Shown: positions 9,369 through 20,927, counted from the first letter of the stretch. The stretch is 64,000 nt of DNA from Symsagittifera roscoffensis (GCF_963678635.1 NC_087071.1:12165088-12229087); one strand, 5' to 3'. Numbers and translations are program-made. The notes: a model not told the origin generated them from the letters alone.

Positions 9369-9796
9369 CAGGGGTGGATCCAGGATTTTCTCGAGGGGGG
9401 GGGGGGCGGATTTTCAAAAAATTTTCAAAAAATTTGACGACTTTTTTTTTAGGTCGATCAGATTGATTTTCCGAGCTCTCCCAAAGCAGTAAAGACCCTG
9501 TTTGGGCCAAACTTTCTGCGCCGCAGGCAATTTTTTGAAAAAACAGGTCAAAAAAGCTGTTTTTGGGCACTTATTGGAAAATTTTGACAAAAAACGCGTT
9601 TTGTTTTAGCGCGCGCTCCCCCTCAAAATTAGTATATATTGACGCCGAAGGCGCCTTTAGAAAAATTTTAGGGTCGATCGGCCAAAAATGGATTTCTTAA
9701 AAAGTACCAAAGGGGGACCCTTTGGGTTGACAGGGGTTCGAATCCCTGAGAGGAGAGGGCGTCCGCCCCCCCCCCCCCCCCCTAAATCCGCCCCTG
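9369..9796 (+). mobile_element. hAT-type MITE (428 bp)
   Basis: Terminal inverted repeats read CAGGGGTGGATCC at the left and end in GGATTTAG-type sequence followed by the complement of CAGGGGCGGA at the right (CCGCCCCTG). Both are the usual hAT terminus CAGGGGCGGA with one change at the left. A perfect 8-bp target duplication ATTTTAAA flanks the element. Homopolymer G and C runs lie just inside the ends. There is no transposase, so it is non-autonomous. A ruined relative lies at 31685-31965. Confidence 0.88.
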
Positions 9797-9804
9797 ATTT
9801 TAAA
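9797..9804 (+). repeat. Right target-site duplication ATTTTAAA
   Basis: Perfect copy of 9361-9368. Confidence 0.85.
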
Positions 9805-10029
9805 TCATAGTTTTACCGAATCTCTTGACTAAAAGATCTCTTGTATGGTCAGATCAAAAAAGCAAACAACGTGAGATAAATCGGAAAAGCGGAGCAATGC
9901 TTTTCAGCGAGTTTGGGATAAAAACATGCCCTACACATATATTTCCAAGCATAAACAGCTTACTGATCATCGGATGGTGACGAAAAGAGGGCACACCGAT
10001 AAACTAATTAGTTGAAAGTTTAAAAAAAG

Positions 10030-10150
10030 AATGGGCGGCTGTGGCGAAAGTGTATAAATGTAGAAGAAAATGACAAATCTTGGAGCTTTCCAAGGAGATC
10101 AATGACACGGCGGAAAATGATATATCTACTCAGTGATTTTTTAAAAGTCA
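10030..10150 (+). repeat. Dispersed repeat (related to 33370-33490)
   Basis: It shares 'GGCTGTGGCGAAAG', 'GATCAATGACACGG' and a following ATTTTTT run, in the same order and spacing, with 33370-33490. Family unknown. The flanks at 9805-10029 and 10151-10757 show no gene. Confidence 0.5.
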
Positions 10151-10757
10151 GTTAAAAGCGGACACAAGGAGAAGCTGGACACACCTCTCTGGCCCTTTTG
10201 GAGAGCTGAGGTCACAATTTCAGGCAACAGCATCGACTAGATTTTTATAGAAAACTGAGGTGTAAGGATCCAAAATTATGCTTTTTCAAGCTCAACAACA
10301 TTTTAAATAACCATTAATCAACATAATAGTTATTGTAAACTGACTCTAATTCAGTACAAAGAGTCAATCCGTTCATCAAATAGTTGCTCTAAGTTTAAAG
10401 CTCGACCCCCCCGTCTTTAAAATTTTAGGATTTAGAAAAATTTTGGGTAAACTAAACACTTGCATTCAAAACTTTTGCTCATATCCGTAGGTGGGAAAAA
10501 TTTAGTTAAAAAACTAATCACCAAATTTTTTTTTTCAATTTGTTCAAAACAACACTAACCTAATGGGGTGGGTAAATCTCTGGTCTTCAACTGGCTTCTT
10601 GATTTTTTTACTCGACCTTGACAATTTGTAATTGGACATGTCTGCAAATGCTGCAAAAACAAACATAACAATATAATTAAACATATTTTGTATTTCTTGC
10701 ATTAAAATCATCTATTGTTTGAGAGTCAATTCATCTTCTTATGAATTGAAACACACT

Positions 10758-12284
10758 GATTGCACTCAGATTCATATGGATTGCAATCAGATTCATATGG
10801 ATTGCAATCAGATTCATATGGATTGCAATCAGATTCATATGGATTGCAATCAGATTCATATGGATTGCAATCAGATTCATATGGATTGCAATCAGATTCA
10901 TATGGATTGCAATCAGATTCATATGGATTGCAATCAGATTCATATGGATTGCAATCAGATTCATATGGATTGCAACCAGATTCATATGGATTGCAATCAG
11001 ATTCATATGGATTGCAATCAGATTCATATGGATTGCAATCAGATTCATATGGATTGCAATCAGATTCATATGGATTGCAATCAGTTTCATATGGATTGCA
11101 ATCAGATTCATATGGATTGCAATCAGATTCATATGGATTGCAATCAGATTCATATGGATTGCAATCAGATTCATATGGATTGCAATCAGATTCATATGGA
11201 TTGCAATCAGATTCATATGGATTGCAATCAGATTCATATGGATTGCAATCAGATTCATATGGATTGCAATCAGATTCATATGGATTGCAATCAGATTCAT
11301 ATGGATTGCAATCAGATTCATATGGATTGCAATCAGATTCATATGGATTGCAATCAGATTCATATGGATTGCAATCAGATTCATATGGATTGCAATCAGA
11401 TTCATATGGATTGCAATCAGATTCATATGGATTGCAATCAGATTCATATGGATTGCAATCAGATTCATATGGATTGCAATCAGATTCATATGGATTGCAA
11501 TCAGATTCATATGGATTGCAATCAGATTCATATGAATTGCAATCAGATTCATATGGATTGCAATCAGATTCATATGGATTGCAATCAGATTCATATGGAT
11601 TGCAATCAGATTCATATGGATTGCAATCAGATTCATATGGATTGCAATCAGATTCATATGGATTGCAATCAGATTCATATGGATTGCAATCAGATTCATA
11701 TGGATTGCAATCAGATTCATATGGATTGCAATCAGATTCATATGGATTGCAATCAGATTCATATGGATTGCAATCAGATTCATATGGATTGCAATCAGAT
11801 TCATATGGATTGCAATCAGATTCATATGGATTGCAATCAGATTCATATGGATTGCAATCAGATTCATATGGATTGCAATCAGATTCATATGGATTGCAAT
11901 CAGATTCATATGGATTGCAATCAGATTCATATGGATTGCAATCAGATTCATATGGATTGCAATCAGATTCATATGGATTGCAATCAGATTCATATGGATT
12001 GCAATCAGATTCACATTGATTGCAATCAGATTCATATGGATTGCAATCAGATTCATATGGATTGCAATCAGATTCATATGGATTGCAATCAGATTCATAT
12101 GGATTGCAATCAGATTCATATGGATTGCAATCAGATTCACATGGATTGCAATCAGATTCATATGGATTGCAATCAGATTCATATGGATTGCAATCAGATT
12201 CATATGGATTGCAATCAGATTCATATGGATTGCAATCAGATTCATATGGATTGCAATCAGATTCATATGGATTGCAATCAGATT
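10758..12284 (+). repeat. 21-bp minisatellite, 72 full units plus 15 nt
   Basis: The unit is GATTGCAATCAGATTCATATG. 10758 plus 72 x 21 equals 12270, where a 15-nt partial unit ends the array, so there is no indel in 1.5 kb. I count only about seven base changes, clustered in the first unit and near 10973, 11087, 11533, 12013 and 12139. The unit contains the perfect palindromes GATTGCAATC and CATATG. Because the unit is 7 codons long, five of the six frames stay open across the array. The long ORFs here are therefore products of the repeat, and no gene is called. Confidence 0.97.
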
Positions 12285-12514
12285 TTCTTAGCGGTTTAAT
12301 TTTTGAACTTCAATATTTACTTTAACAGAATGACTAATCAAGCAATTGTGTGAACATCGAAACAAGAGGGCGGACAAGGCTCGCGAGCTATTTTTGCTTG
12401 ACATACAACAAAAAACGATAAATTTTTTTCTTGCGTGTATTTTTCTGTCTCGGTTAGTTTAGTGTGTTCAATTTTTAAATGTATGGGCCAGAAAAAGAGA
12501 TTCAACAAGAATAC

Positions 12515-12667
12515 CTGTGAATCTGGCTCTAATTCGCTGGCGCAACCATAATAAAGGAAATGTCCACACGGAAGTTCTTTGTTAAACTCTCCGGGCTTTT
12601 TCTCACATCTTTGGCCTTGGAGAGAACTTTCCGGACTAGAACTTGAGCTTTGAGATGCTGTAGCCAT
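12515..12667 (-). CDS. RING-like first exon (51 codons, incomplete gene)
   Basis: Minus strand: an ATG at 12667 opens a Ser-rich leader. A Cys then leads to KELPCGH and ends at a good donor, CAG|GTATTC (exon boundary at 12515, phase 0). The spacing Cys-Gly-His-x5-Cys matches the C3-H4-(C5)-C6 part of RING fingers, but the C5 position is Tyr and the first Cys of the C-x2-C pair is missing. It is not the N-terminus of the B-box gene at 17.8-24.9 kb: it lies downstream of that gene and its phase does not fit. No continuation is visible past the minisatellite. It may be a decayed or orphan TRIM-type exon. Confidence 0.35.
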
Positions 12668-13335
12668 TTGCTGTTTTGTATTTTGTGGGAGGTCAAACTT
12701 TTTGCGATTGCCACCGATACTTAACCTGGAGTGTAAGTTTGACGAAGTTAGCTTTTTTTTTGAATTAAAAGATTATTCTTTTAAGTATTTTTGTCCATTC
12801 AGTTTATTTGACCTGTTTGAATGTGTTGCTACTTTTGACAAGGAATCAAATCAAGCTCAGAATAATTAATTGATAATTGGCTTCTTAAATCAGGAAACAA
12901 ACTTAATCAATTTTTAAACAATCACTAACGAGCATGTGTAAATTTTACACAGCTGAAACAGATAATTTCAGAAAAAACGGCTGAGACTTTCCTACAATTT
13001 ATAAAATGAAACAATGAGTTGAATCAGAATTATAATCAAGTCAAGTCAGAAAATAATACAAAATTTGTTGAATTGACTGAGATGCGACTAGTCAGCAAAG
13101 TATCTTTTAAAATGTTATAACACAATGATTTAGATTTAATAGAAAAATGTGAAGACTTAATAACCAAATTCTTGTGCTGCAGTGCAAGTTATAAAACAAA
13201 AAAAAACACAAAGCACGTGAGAACTACGTTATTGAAAATGTACATAAAGTAGAGAACTTTAGAAAGAAACCGTATTTTAAAAGAAAGAGTACTGCGCCTA
13301 AAGTTAGTTACGGGAAAAGAAGTCTAGCGCCCCGA
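12668..13335. other. No feature seen
   Basis: AT-rich sequence with short non-conserved open frames and no repeat or RNA gene that I can identify. Confidence 0.3.
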
Positions 13336-13800
13336 TTGCAATACCGCTTATCGCAAAAGTAAACAAAAATATGGATTTTATGCAGTTGAGCTAGTCTCGC
13401 AGAATGAGCTGCCCACCGTTTTTTGCAAAAATTTCTAGATTCAATAGAAGAACATTATCTGGACTTAAGAAGAATTTTTCAGATAGCTTAGTTTACATTT
13501 AAAATCTTGTTGAAAACGCGTTCCTTTTTTAAAAACCACCACAGTCAAATTATATCTCGAAGAATATACTGCAATACTCTTGATTTTTGCAAGGGTAAGC
13601 AAAAGTATAGGTTTTATGCAGGTGTGCTAATCTCGTATAATATACTGACCACCGTTTTTTGCGCAGAAACTTCTTGATTTAATAGAAAACACTATTTGAA
13701 CTTTAGAGCAATTAGAGGAATGCCTTAGATACCTTAGATTATAATTAAAACTCTTTCATTTTTAGGAAGGTCACGGCAGTCAAATTCTATTTTAAAAATG
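13336..13800 (+). repeat. Tandem duplication of a ~230-bp unit
   Basis: Unit 1 (13336-~13566) and unit 2 (~13567-13800) share in order a 'TGCAATACC/TGCAATACT' start, 'TTTTATGCAG', 'CCACCGTTTTTTGC', a 'GATT-AATAGAA' block and a 'CAGTCAAATT' end. The units are diverged, so the duplication is old. Confidence 0.6.
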
Positions 13801-14148
13801 AGGTTGAACTTTTGATTTAATCTTGCAAATTCAGTTGGAAAATCAACTGCTTCGTATTTCGTTTTCAATAGTAACACTTCCAAAACCAAATTTTTTTTGA
13901 GAAGTTGACAAGAAAACAGTGTGTTAACCAATCCGAATATCCGCAAAACTATTGTTTAGCAAAATTAAAAGGTCCGTGACTGTTCATTTAGCGTGAAAGC
14001 TTTTGAGCACTGTTTCAAACTTTTCACAAAAAATCATTTCATTTGAATGAAATCAAGACCACAAAATGCATCTGACTAAATATTGCAAATAATCTATGAG
14101 GAAGAGGAGATAAAATATAAAAAAATTTCAGCTTGTTTCACGGATTTC

Positions 14149-14166
14149 CTTTTCTTTCTCTCTCTG

Positions 14167-14240
<74 letters not shown>
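14149..14240 (+). repeat. (CT)n microsatellite
   Basis: About 90 bp of TC dinucleotide repeats with a CCCCC interruption. The open frame across it encodes only Ser/Leu repeats and is not a gene. The flanks (13801-14148, 14241-14730) hold nothing recognisable. Confidence 0.95.
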
Positions 14241-14242
<2 letters not shown>

Positions 14243-14738
14243 GTCACTAACTACCAACATTCTAATGTCAATGCAAATTTGGGACAGAAACTACAGGAAC
14301 CGTTATGATCTTCAGATAGGATCCTTATGATAAAAAAAATGTGGAAATATTGACAATCAGGTTTAAAAAGGCACTCAATCAATTGAAGCGAGAGTGCGAA
14401 CTCAAAAATCATTTGCTTATCATACTTGCATCATACAAACAATTCAATCTTCAACTTGCTCAAATAAATCAAGACTTTTTAAACTAATGTTTTAGAACAT
14501 TTTTTTGAAATTTTTAACTCAAAAATTAATTCTTGAAATTGGCTTCAGCAATTGTATAATTCACAAAGAGTTTATATTTAGTAAAACAGTAAACTCTAAT
14601 TTTAACGCTTGAGTTTTGTTTCAAAAGTTGATGGTTGCATGAATCGGCGAGTTTGTAAAATATAATTTTGTCTAATATTACAATCAAAAATAAAAAAATG
14701 TAAATGAGAATTATTTTTTTAATGTTGTTATTTCAAAT

Positions 14739-14993
14739 GGGGCGGTACAGCAGAGCCGAAGTACATCAGTGGCCAAGATGAAAAAGTGTTCAACAGTGCC
14801 AAAAATTGATAATTTTTTACACTGTTGGACAATAAAATTATTTTCGGCACTGTTGTGCTGCACTTAGAGGGGCGTTCAACAGTGCCGAAGTACAAGTGTG
14901 TCGAAAATAAAATTATAGTTCAACAGTGCCGAAAATCATCAATTTTCGGAACGGTTGAACACTTTTTCATTTACGGCACTGTCGAACGCCCCC
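14739..14993 (+). mobile_element. Fold-back MITE (255 bp)
   Basis: The ends are inverted: GGGGCGGTACAGCAGAGCCG at the left mirrors the right end (…CACTGTCGAACGCCCC). Complementarity continues inward through ATGAAAAAGTGTTCAAC and AAAATTGAT. The short motif TTCAACAGTGCCGAA recurs on both strands inside. The flanks TTTCAAAT (14731-14738) and TTTCAATC (14994-15001) fit an 8-bp target duplication with decay. There is no coding capacity. Confidence 0.72.
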
Positions 14994-15001
14994 TTTCAAT
15001 C

Positions 15002-16639
15002 GCAACTTCAAAAACTTCTCAAAAGGTTTTAAGAAGATAGATATCATATCGTTACAATTGTGAATAGGTAGCAGGATGATAGGCTCCAGTCAAAATGTTT
15101 TTGAACGAGAGGCAATTAAACCAAAATTCAACTTTGTTTTTCAAACATATACATCTAACAATAATTGCTTTTTTCAAACTACGATTAAAACAGTCGGTTT
15201 TTTTCTACTTAGATCCTTTTGCTCAAAAAATTGAAGCAAAAAGTATAGAAATAGTTAAGTGCTTCTGAATTTTTGACCGTTGTGCACTAAAATCTGAGCA
15301 AAAAATTGCTAAGATCTTAAACAAATAACAAACATAGCAAAAGAGATTTAACAACTTTGTTTTTTAATACGGTATTAAACAGTCCAAAAAGCATTTAAAA
15401 TACTCTCTTAAACTTTTACGATGACCATGAAGTTCAAAAAGAGAAATAAGATTGTTTTACCCAATCTGGAAAACATCTTCAAGATTCTTTGAGACTTTTA
15501 CAAAAATATTCAAGATCTAAGAAGATAACCAAGAAGATGGAAACAATAATTAGGCAGTTTTGTGTCAAAAAACAGACCTGCTTCACAAAAGATTAGAAGC
15601 ATCAGTACCAACAACAACCAATGTTTACAGGAGTTCTAATTTGAAAATTCCAGAGCATTTTTTTTCTTAAATTTTGGATTACAAAAACTGATTTCAATAT
15701 TTTGGTGCTTCTCAGGTTAGAAAAATCTTTAATAACATTAATTTCCATTATGTATTTTCAATTTCAAAATAACTAAGACAGACAATGGGGAACTGGGCAT
15801 TTTAACAAGCTATATTTGGGAATGTTCACAAAAAGAATTTCTGTAGACCACAAGTAGTTGCCTTTTCAAGCAAAACAGACTAGACAGCGTTCAATTTCAA
15901 GACTTAGTTACATTTTGGAACTATGTTGAGCATTCAATTTCATTGTTGGTCAGATCCCTGAGAACGAATCTTAAGAATTGATTTAGATGTAAAGATTGTT
16001 CTTTGACTCATAAACATCATTTTTTTGCTGAAATCAAAAACAAAACTGCTGATCACAGTTTTTGATTTATGTATGCTCTTATTCATGAGATAAACTGCTT
16101 TCATTGTTTATCTAAAATTGCTTCAAGCTGATCATTGGTTCAAGTTTTTGAAATAATTACAGAAGTTGGTCTTTAAATTGATGATTACAAATTATGCACA
16201 TAATTCCAGCGACTGTTGGCTTTGTGGTTATCTCGGAAAACTTAATTTTAAAAACTTTACAGTTAGTTTTCTCAATCAAGAGTGACAGAAAATTTATTTG
16301 ACATTTTTATAGAAAATTGTTGATAATAACTCGAAAAAATGGTTGCATTTTCGCAAAACTTTGAAAGTAAAATTGTTCATCTTCGAAGCAAATCATTGAA
16401 AATCTTCAAGATAGTTTTGCATTTGAATTCTTTTTCCCTCAAACTTGTCTCTTGAAAAGTTTTCGATATTACAAAAAGTTATTTACATAAATAGGTAACC
16501 AATAGTTTCTTCACGAGGTTTTTAACGATTTCAAATATTTTTCAAAGAAATCAAAAATTGACAAAGCTGGGGAGTGTTAACTGCAAGGTTTAACACAGAG
16601 GCTAAGTTCCACTTCGCATAAACAAGCAATATTTTGACC
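15002..16639. other. No feature seen
   Basis: About 1.6 kb of AT-rich sequence without convincing ORFs, terminal repeats or RNA genes. Confidence 0.35.
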
Positions 16640-16915
16640 GATAACGCTACTGGGAAAAAATTGAATGCGTAAAACTTTGAATCTACAAAATTTCTCAAGT
16701 GACGCACGCCAATTATGAGTATACTTAACTGCCAAGTGACGCAAGGCAATTATGACGCATTAGCAGTACCATTCAGTTTGAAAAAAAATTACCAACACAC
16801 ATGCCTCAACTTATAGAGCGACGCAATTTAACTAGTATACTAAAACGTTTATTAAAGGCTCGAATCCTCTTACTTACTTTGTTGCGGGTATCCCTACATC
16901 AATGCTACAGATCCA
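16640..16915 (+). repeat. Repeat with tRNA-like segment, copy 1 (related to 57380-57660)
   Basis: It matches 57380-57660 over the whole length, with shared 'GACGCACGCCAATTATGAGT', 'AATTATGACGCATTAGCAG' and 'TTTGTTGCGGGT'. Within it, CCTCAACTTATAGAGCG resembles a tRNA D-arm/A-box and GGCTCGAATCC (about 16857) a B-box with one mismatch. A SINE is possible, although most of the shared body lies upstream of the tRNA-like part, which is unusual. Confidence 0.5.
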
Positions 16916-17802
16916 TGATACCTTGAAGCTAAATTTGCTAATTAGGCTAGAAAAAATAGATATCTCCTACTTTAACACAAGCTTTGCTGTGTAATCAAAC
17001 ATTCACTCACAGAGAAAACAGTATGTTAACCCTAACACGACTAATCTGACGGGCTTTAAAACTAATAAGAAATACCCTTTGATATGAAAAACTTTTATTG
17101 TTGAGTTTTTTTTATAGAGGCGAAGCGGAGTGTGTATATTTGATTGCTAAGCCCTTAAACGCCATTTCTAGAAAAAATATTACAACTTCTAACTCATTTT
17201 TATATTTTTATTTCAGTTGTACTTATAGCAGCCCCTAAACAAGTTTCAAACTAGAAAAATCCTACGGATCTTCTTTTTTACCATAAAACAGACTCTTGAA
17301 AAAAGGAAATCAACACTTCCACAACAATTCGCTTAGTCCTATCTTATGAGAAGTTTGTTCAAATATCCGCCAAAATAATTCTCAAGTGTGATTTAAAAAT
17401 TGTACTAAATTTGGTGGGAAATTATTTGAGCAAAATGTGGCGGCTTTTTGGCACCATGTTTTTCATAAATGTCGCACATATGGTGGGCAATTTAGTTACT
17501 ATGGAGGGTACCTTAATGTTTTAAATCTTAAATTATATTTATTGAATAGTTGAGGAAAACTTTAAATTCAAATCATTATAAAAAGTTAACTTGTAAGATT
17601 TGTAAAACGTATATTATAAAGAATCACCAATTGTTGAGAAGTGATAGATCATAATCGGTTAGTGTTCATCCAAAATATCGTACTAAAAATGATTCTTTGA
17701 TTTCATGAATAATTTTAATTATATAAAAATAGGTTAGCTGAAGGTTCAAGTCCGATGCAAAGAAAGTTATGTATGGCAGTTTGATGATACGAGTTTGTCT
17801 GT
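16916..17802 (-). other. 3' flank and probable 3' UTR of the B-box gene
   Basis: Minus-strand AATAAA at 17538-17543, about 260 bp after the stop codon, is a likely polyadenylation signal. Beyond it no gene or repeat is recognised. Confidence 0.4.
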
Positions 17803-19466
17803 TCAAGGTACTTTCTGGTACTCTAGATCAAGCAGCACTATTCTACTGACTTTGTCTCCACTAGCTAATGTGGCAACGATTTTTGAGTTGCTAATGGGAA
17901 TAACAACGTCCGTATTTTTAAGAGATGTGATTTTGGGTATGTGCTGTGATGTCATTTCTCTTTCGTGTTCATTCGTTGAAAGAACTTTTTCTAAATCAAC
18001 TTTAAACACATGCAGTGTAAAGTTAACATAGTTAGGGCATTGTTCGGAGACGAATAAGTATCCCTCGAGAGATTCGATTGAAGGCTGGTCATCCGAAGCT
18101 ATCCACACAATTGAAGTATTAATTTCATCTGTAGTAGGCAATTTTACGATTTTAACAGCGCGTGGATCCACAGCATCGCCAGATAATAACTGGTTGGTCG
18201 CTGTAGTTGTTGACGTTTTTACGGATACCAAAGACTGCGTTTCCGAGCTGGAATCAGATACTGAGCATGGCGTTGATAAAGGTGGCAACCAAACCACTGC
18301 TACATGTTTGTCACAAGATAGCAGCAATATTTTCTCGTTGGGCAAAAAAAGGTAGGATGCAATTTGACCGGAATAAATGTTTAACGATATAGTGTTCTGT
18401 CTAAGTTGATTTTTAAACACAGTCACACCCAACCATTTCGTCGAACACAAGTTTCGAATGCAATGAACTGCTAGCACAACAGTATCACCGAACGCACCAA
18501 CTTTCCAAGAAAAACCGCGGCCATTTTCAATTCCACAAGTGTCAAGTTGTCCAATCTTTGCTAAATTGTTCTGATCGAGTACCTCCAATCTCTTATTTTG
18601 GTCACTTTTCCGCCATATGACTCCGTAGAGTGTGTTTCTACAGTCCATTGCCATAGAAACTAAATATTCTTCAACTCCACCTTTTGTCCTTCTTAGTGAC
18701 TGCAAATTCAGTTTGCGTTTTACTTCAATTTCTCGACTTGTCTCGTCTATGCAAAACACTATGACATTATCACTTCCCACTTCAGGGCTAAATAATTCTT
18801 TTGTACTTGAATTGTACGCCGCTGCAACGCGAATTTTACTAGTGCAATCTTTTACTAAATGCTTTGTCACTCCCACCAATTCTCGTTTCTTTTTCTTGCT
18901 CGACATCGATTTTTGAAAGTTTGGAGCACCGTTATTCAGTGACGAACTTTCAGTATTCTTTTTGTGATTGCCGAAAATACCCTCTCGTGATTTTTGCAGT
19001 TTATCAATTTTAGAGAGGAAATTTGACCTAAACTGGTAAACATCATTCCCATGCAATTCTAAGAAATTTTTAATTTCCTTTGACTTTGACTCTAACTCGT
19101 TTGCTGACTTGGATTGCATTACGTTTTGTTGTTTTCTCTCCGCATTTTCAACCTGCTTCAGGAGATTTTCCCATTCTCCTTCCAAAAACTGTGCAACACC
19201 CTTGAACTCAGACTTGTATTTTGCCAGGCGGTATTGGACTTCGTTTTGAGGCCCACGATGAACTTTTAAGAGAATAACTCTGTGACTTTCGTCTTTGTGA
19301 TAATTTTCCCAGCATTCTTCACAGATGGGTATTTTACATATGGCGCTTTCACAGAAATACCTGAGTGGGTAGTTTGGATGACGATCACAGAACACTGTAG
19401 AAGAAAATTCTGAGGGGGGTATGATTGAAGATCTTGAAGTAGTGGGATCGGCAGACGTCGTCTGCT
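17803..19466 (-). CDS. B-box/coiled-coil (TRIM-like) protein, large 3' exon
   Basis: The frame is open from a splice acceptor (TTTTTCAG|AGCAGACG, first exon base 19466) to a TGA at 17803. There is no ATG at the start of the domain: the codon at 19395 is GTG. The true start is therefore upstream. The exon begins in phase 1 and joins the exon at 24879-24933 exactly, giving 1719 nt and 572 aa. A complete B-box 2 zinc site begins ~45 residues in (C-x2-H, C-x4-C, C-x2-C, H-x4-H). A Lys/Glu-rich coiled coil follows, then a basic KKKKRE patch and about 330 residues of hydrophobic/charged beta-rich sequence, probably a propeller-like domain. It has no RING. In TRIM/B-box proteins this region scaffolds ubiquitin ligases or RNA regulators; the function here is unknown. 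Confidence 0.85.
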
Positions 19467-20192
19467 CTGAAAAATTTCGACTTAAAATATAAATTCAGTG
19501 ACAACTTTGTAAAAGTATTGTAGAACAAACACTACAAAGGAAAAAGAACTAACAGAAAAGTTTGAGCCAAATTTGAGGCTCGACATAAAAACTAGGAACT
19601 ATTCTTATGCATATTATGTTCAAAACGAGGAGGGGGCGGTGCTGGCTTCTTTTTTCGCAGGTATACATTCTCATCGACAAAACCTAAAATTTTACAGGAG
19701 GGGCGGGCATCTTTTCCTCGGAGATTCGACCCTCTCACTGAAAAAGGGGCCAAAATAACGAAAAGCTTTCGAAAAAAAGATCCAAAATAAAAGTGTTTTT
19801 TTTTTAATTTGACTGCGTTGCAGACAATTTTATCAACATAAGGCCTTTCTAGTTTTCTGGGAACGCTCTCAAAGAATCAATTTGGTCAACCTAACAAATT
19901 TTGAAAATAAAAACATCCCCCTCTATCAGAGTGGTCGGAATAATAATCCAAAAAAATTTCACGCGGTATCCTGCTGAGCGAAGTTAAGTTTTACCGAGCT
20001 AACAGCAGTTAGATTAATTTGAACAAAATGAAGTTTACTTTAAAAAGCTCCGCTTAAGAAGAAACATAAACTCTTTGCTCTAAATTCAACTAAATAGGTT
20101 ACCTCTCGAGGTGCTTATTCAACACTAAAATAGATTTTCGAACAATTTTGCTGCAGCTGAAATCATGACGGTTAAGGCTTTGAAACGGCGAG
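19467..20192 (-). other. Intron of the B-box gene, 3' part
   Basis: Intron sequence before the LTR element. From about 19955 it matches 42535-42665 and 45950-46085, the other copy of the segmental duplication. An open frame at 19573-19758 on the plus strand is not supported. Confidence 0.5.
20187..20192 (+). repeat. Target-site duplication GGCGAG, left
   Basis: The same six bases occur at 24655-24660. Copy B has a single GGCAAG at the equivalent empty site. Confidence 0.6.
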
Positions 20193-20512
20193 TGTCAGAA
20201 CGGCACATTTCTTTTCGATAACCAGAAAGAAGACCGAATTCTCTATCTGCAACTTGAACTTGATCTCAGCAAATGCAACAAGAACTGGATAACTGCAACT
20301 AAAACCCTAGTTTATAGTTCTGACCGATATAAATGCATCAATTAAATACCATTTAAAAAAAACTGGGTGCACCATTTTTATAAAGCTGTGATTTTTTTTA
20401 GCTGTAAGAGACAATTCTAAATTGAATCTCTAAAACTGAGCAAATTTCAAAATATAGCGGAATAATAACGCAAACAGAACCAAAAAAAAAGAAAATGACC
20501 TGCAGTTATTAT
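20193..20512 (+). mobile_element. 5' LTR of decayed retrotransposon
   Basis: It starts TGTCAGAACGGCAC and is homologous to 24352-24654 over its length, for example 'GATAACCAGAAAGAA', 'AATTCTCTATC', 'GGATAACTGCAACTA' and 'TTTATAGTTCT'. The two ends are diverged, so the insertion is old. Confidence 0.65.
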
Positions 20513-20927
20513 GTAGCGGCAAAGATAGTGGCGTTTTTTGGCAAAAAAACTAACTTATTCAAAATTCTTTAGCTATAACAGAATGAAATAAAAACCAAAC
20601 TTATTAAACAGCTTTTAAATCAAGCAAAAAATGGAACCACTAACTCTGCGTTACTACAAGCCCTTGTATTGCTAAAATTATATTCATCTTGATTAATGAG
20701 TTTGTAATTTTGAAGATGTACAATTGGACGTTTTAAAAGAGGTCATTACCAATACTACTAAAAGTTAGAAATTTCGCAACAAAATACAAAAAAAAATTCA
20801 TTCACAATGAAACTTGAAAACATTTTTTTGAAACCTTTAAAAACATCATAGCTGCATCATTTTCAAAAAAATACGAACAGCTTGACTGCAAACTGCAATT
20901 TTCTCTATTTTTGTTATCGAAACTTTT

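Noticed and set aside
10758..12284. CRISPR-like array
   Set aside because: There are no unique spacers. The units abut head to tail in a eukaryotic context.
10719..12325. Long ORFs of 526, 511 and 419 codons on both strands
   Set aside because: They are translations of one 21-bp repeat whose length is a multiple of three, so several frames are open automatically. There is no other protein evidence.
14200..14245. Splice acceptor after the CT tract (CTCTCAG|GTCACT)
   Set aside because: No open exon or conserved frame follows. The tract explains the signal.
14133..14330. Ser/Leu repeat protein
   Set aside because: A translation of the (CT)n microsatellite.
17803..19395. B-box ORF starting at 19395
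   Set aside because: The codon there is GTG and the frame continues upstream to a splice acceptor at 19466.
12515..19466. RING exon and B-box exon as one TRIM gene
   Set aside because: On the minus strand the RING exon would be downstream of the B-box exon and its phase (0) does not fit the phase-1 acceptor.
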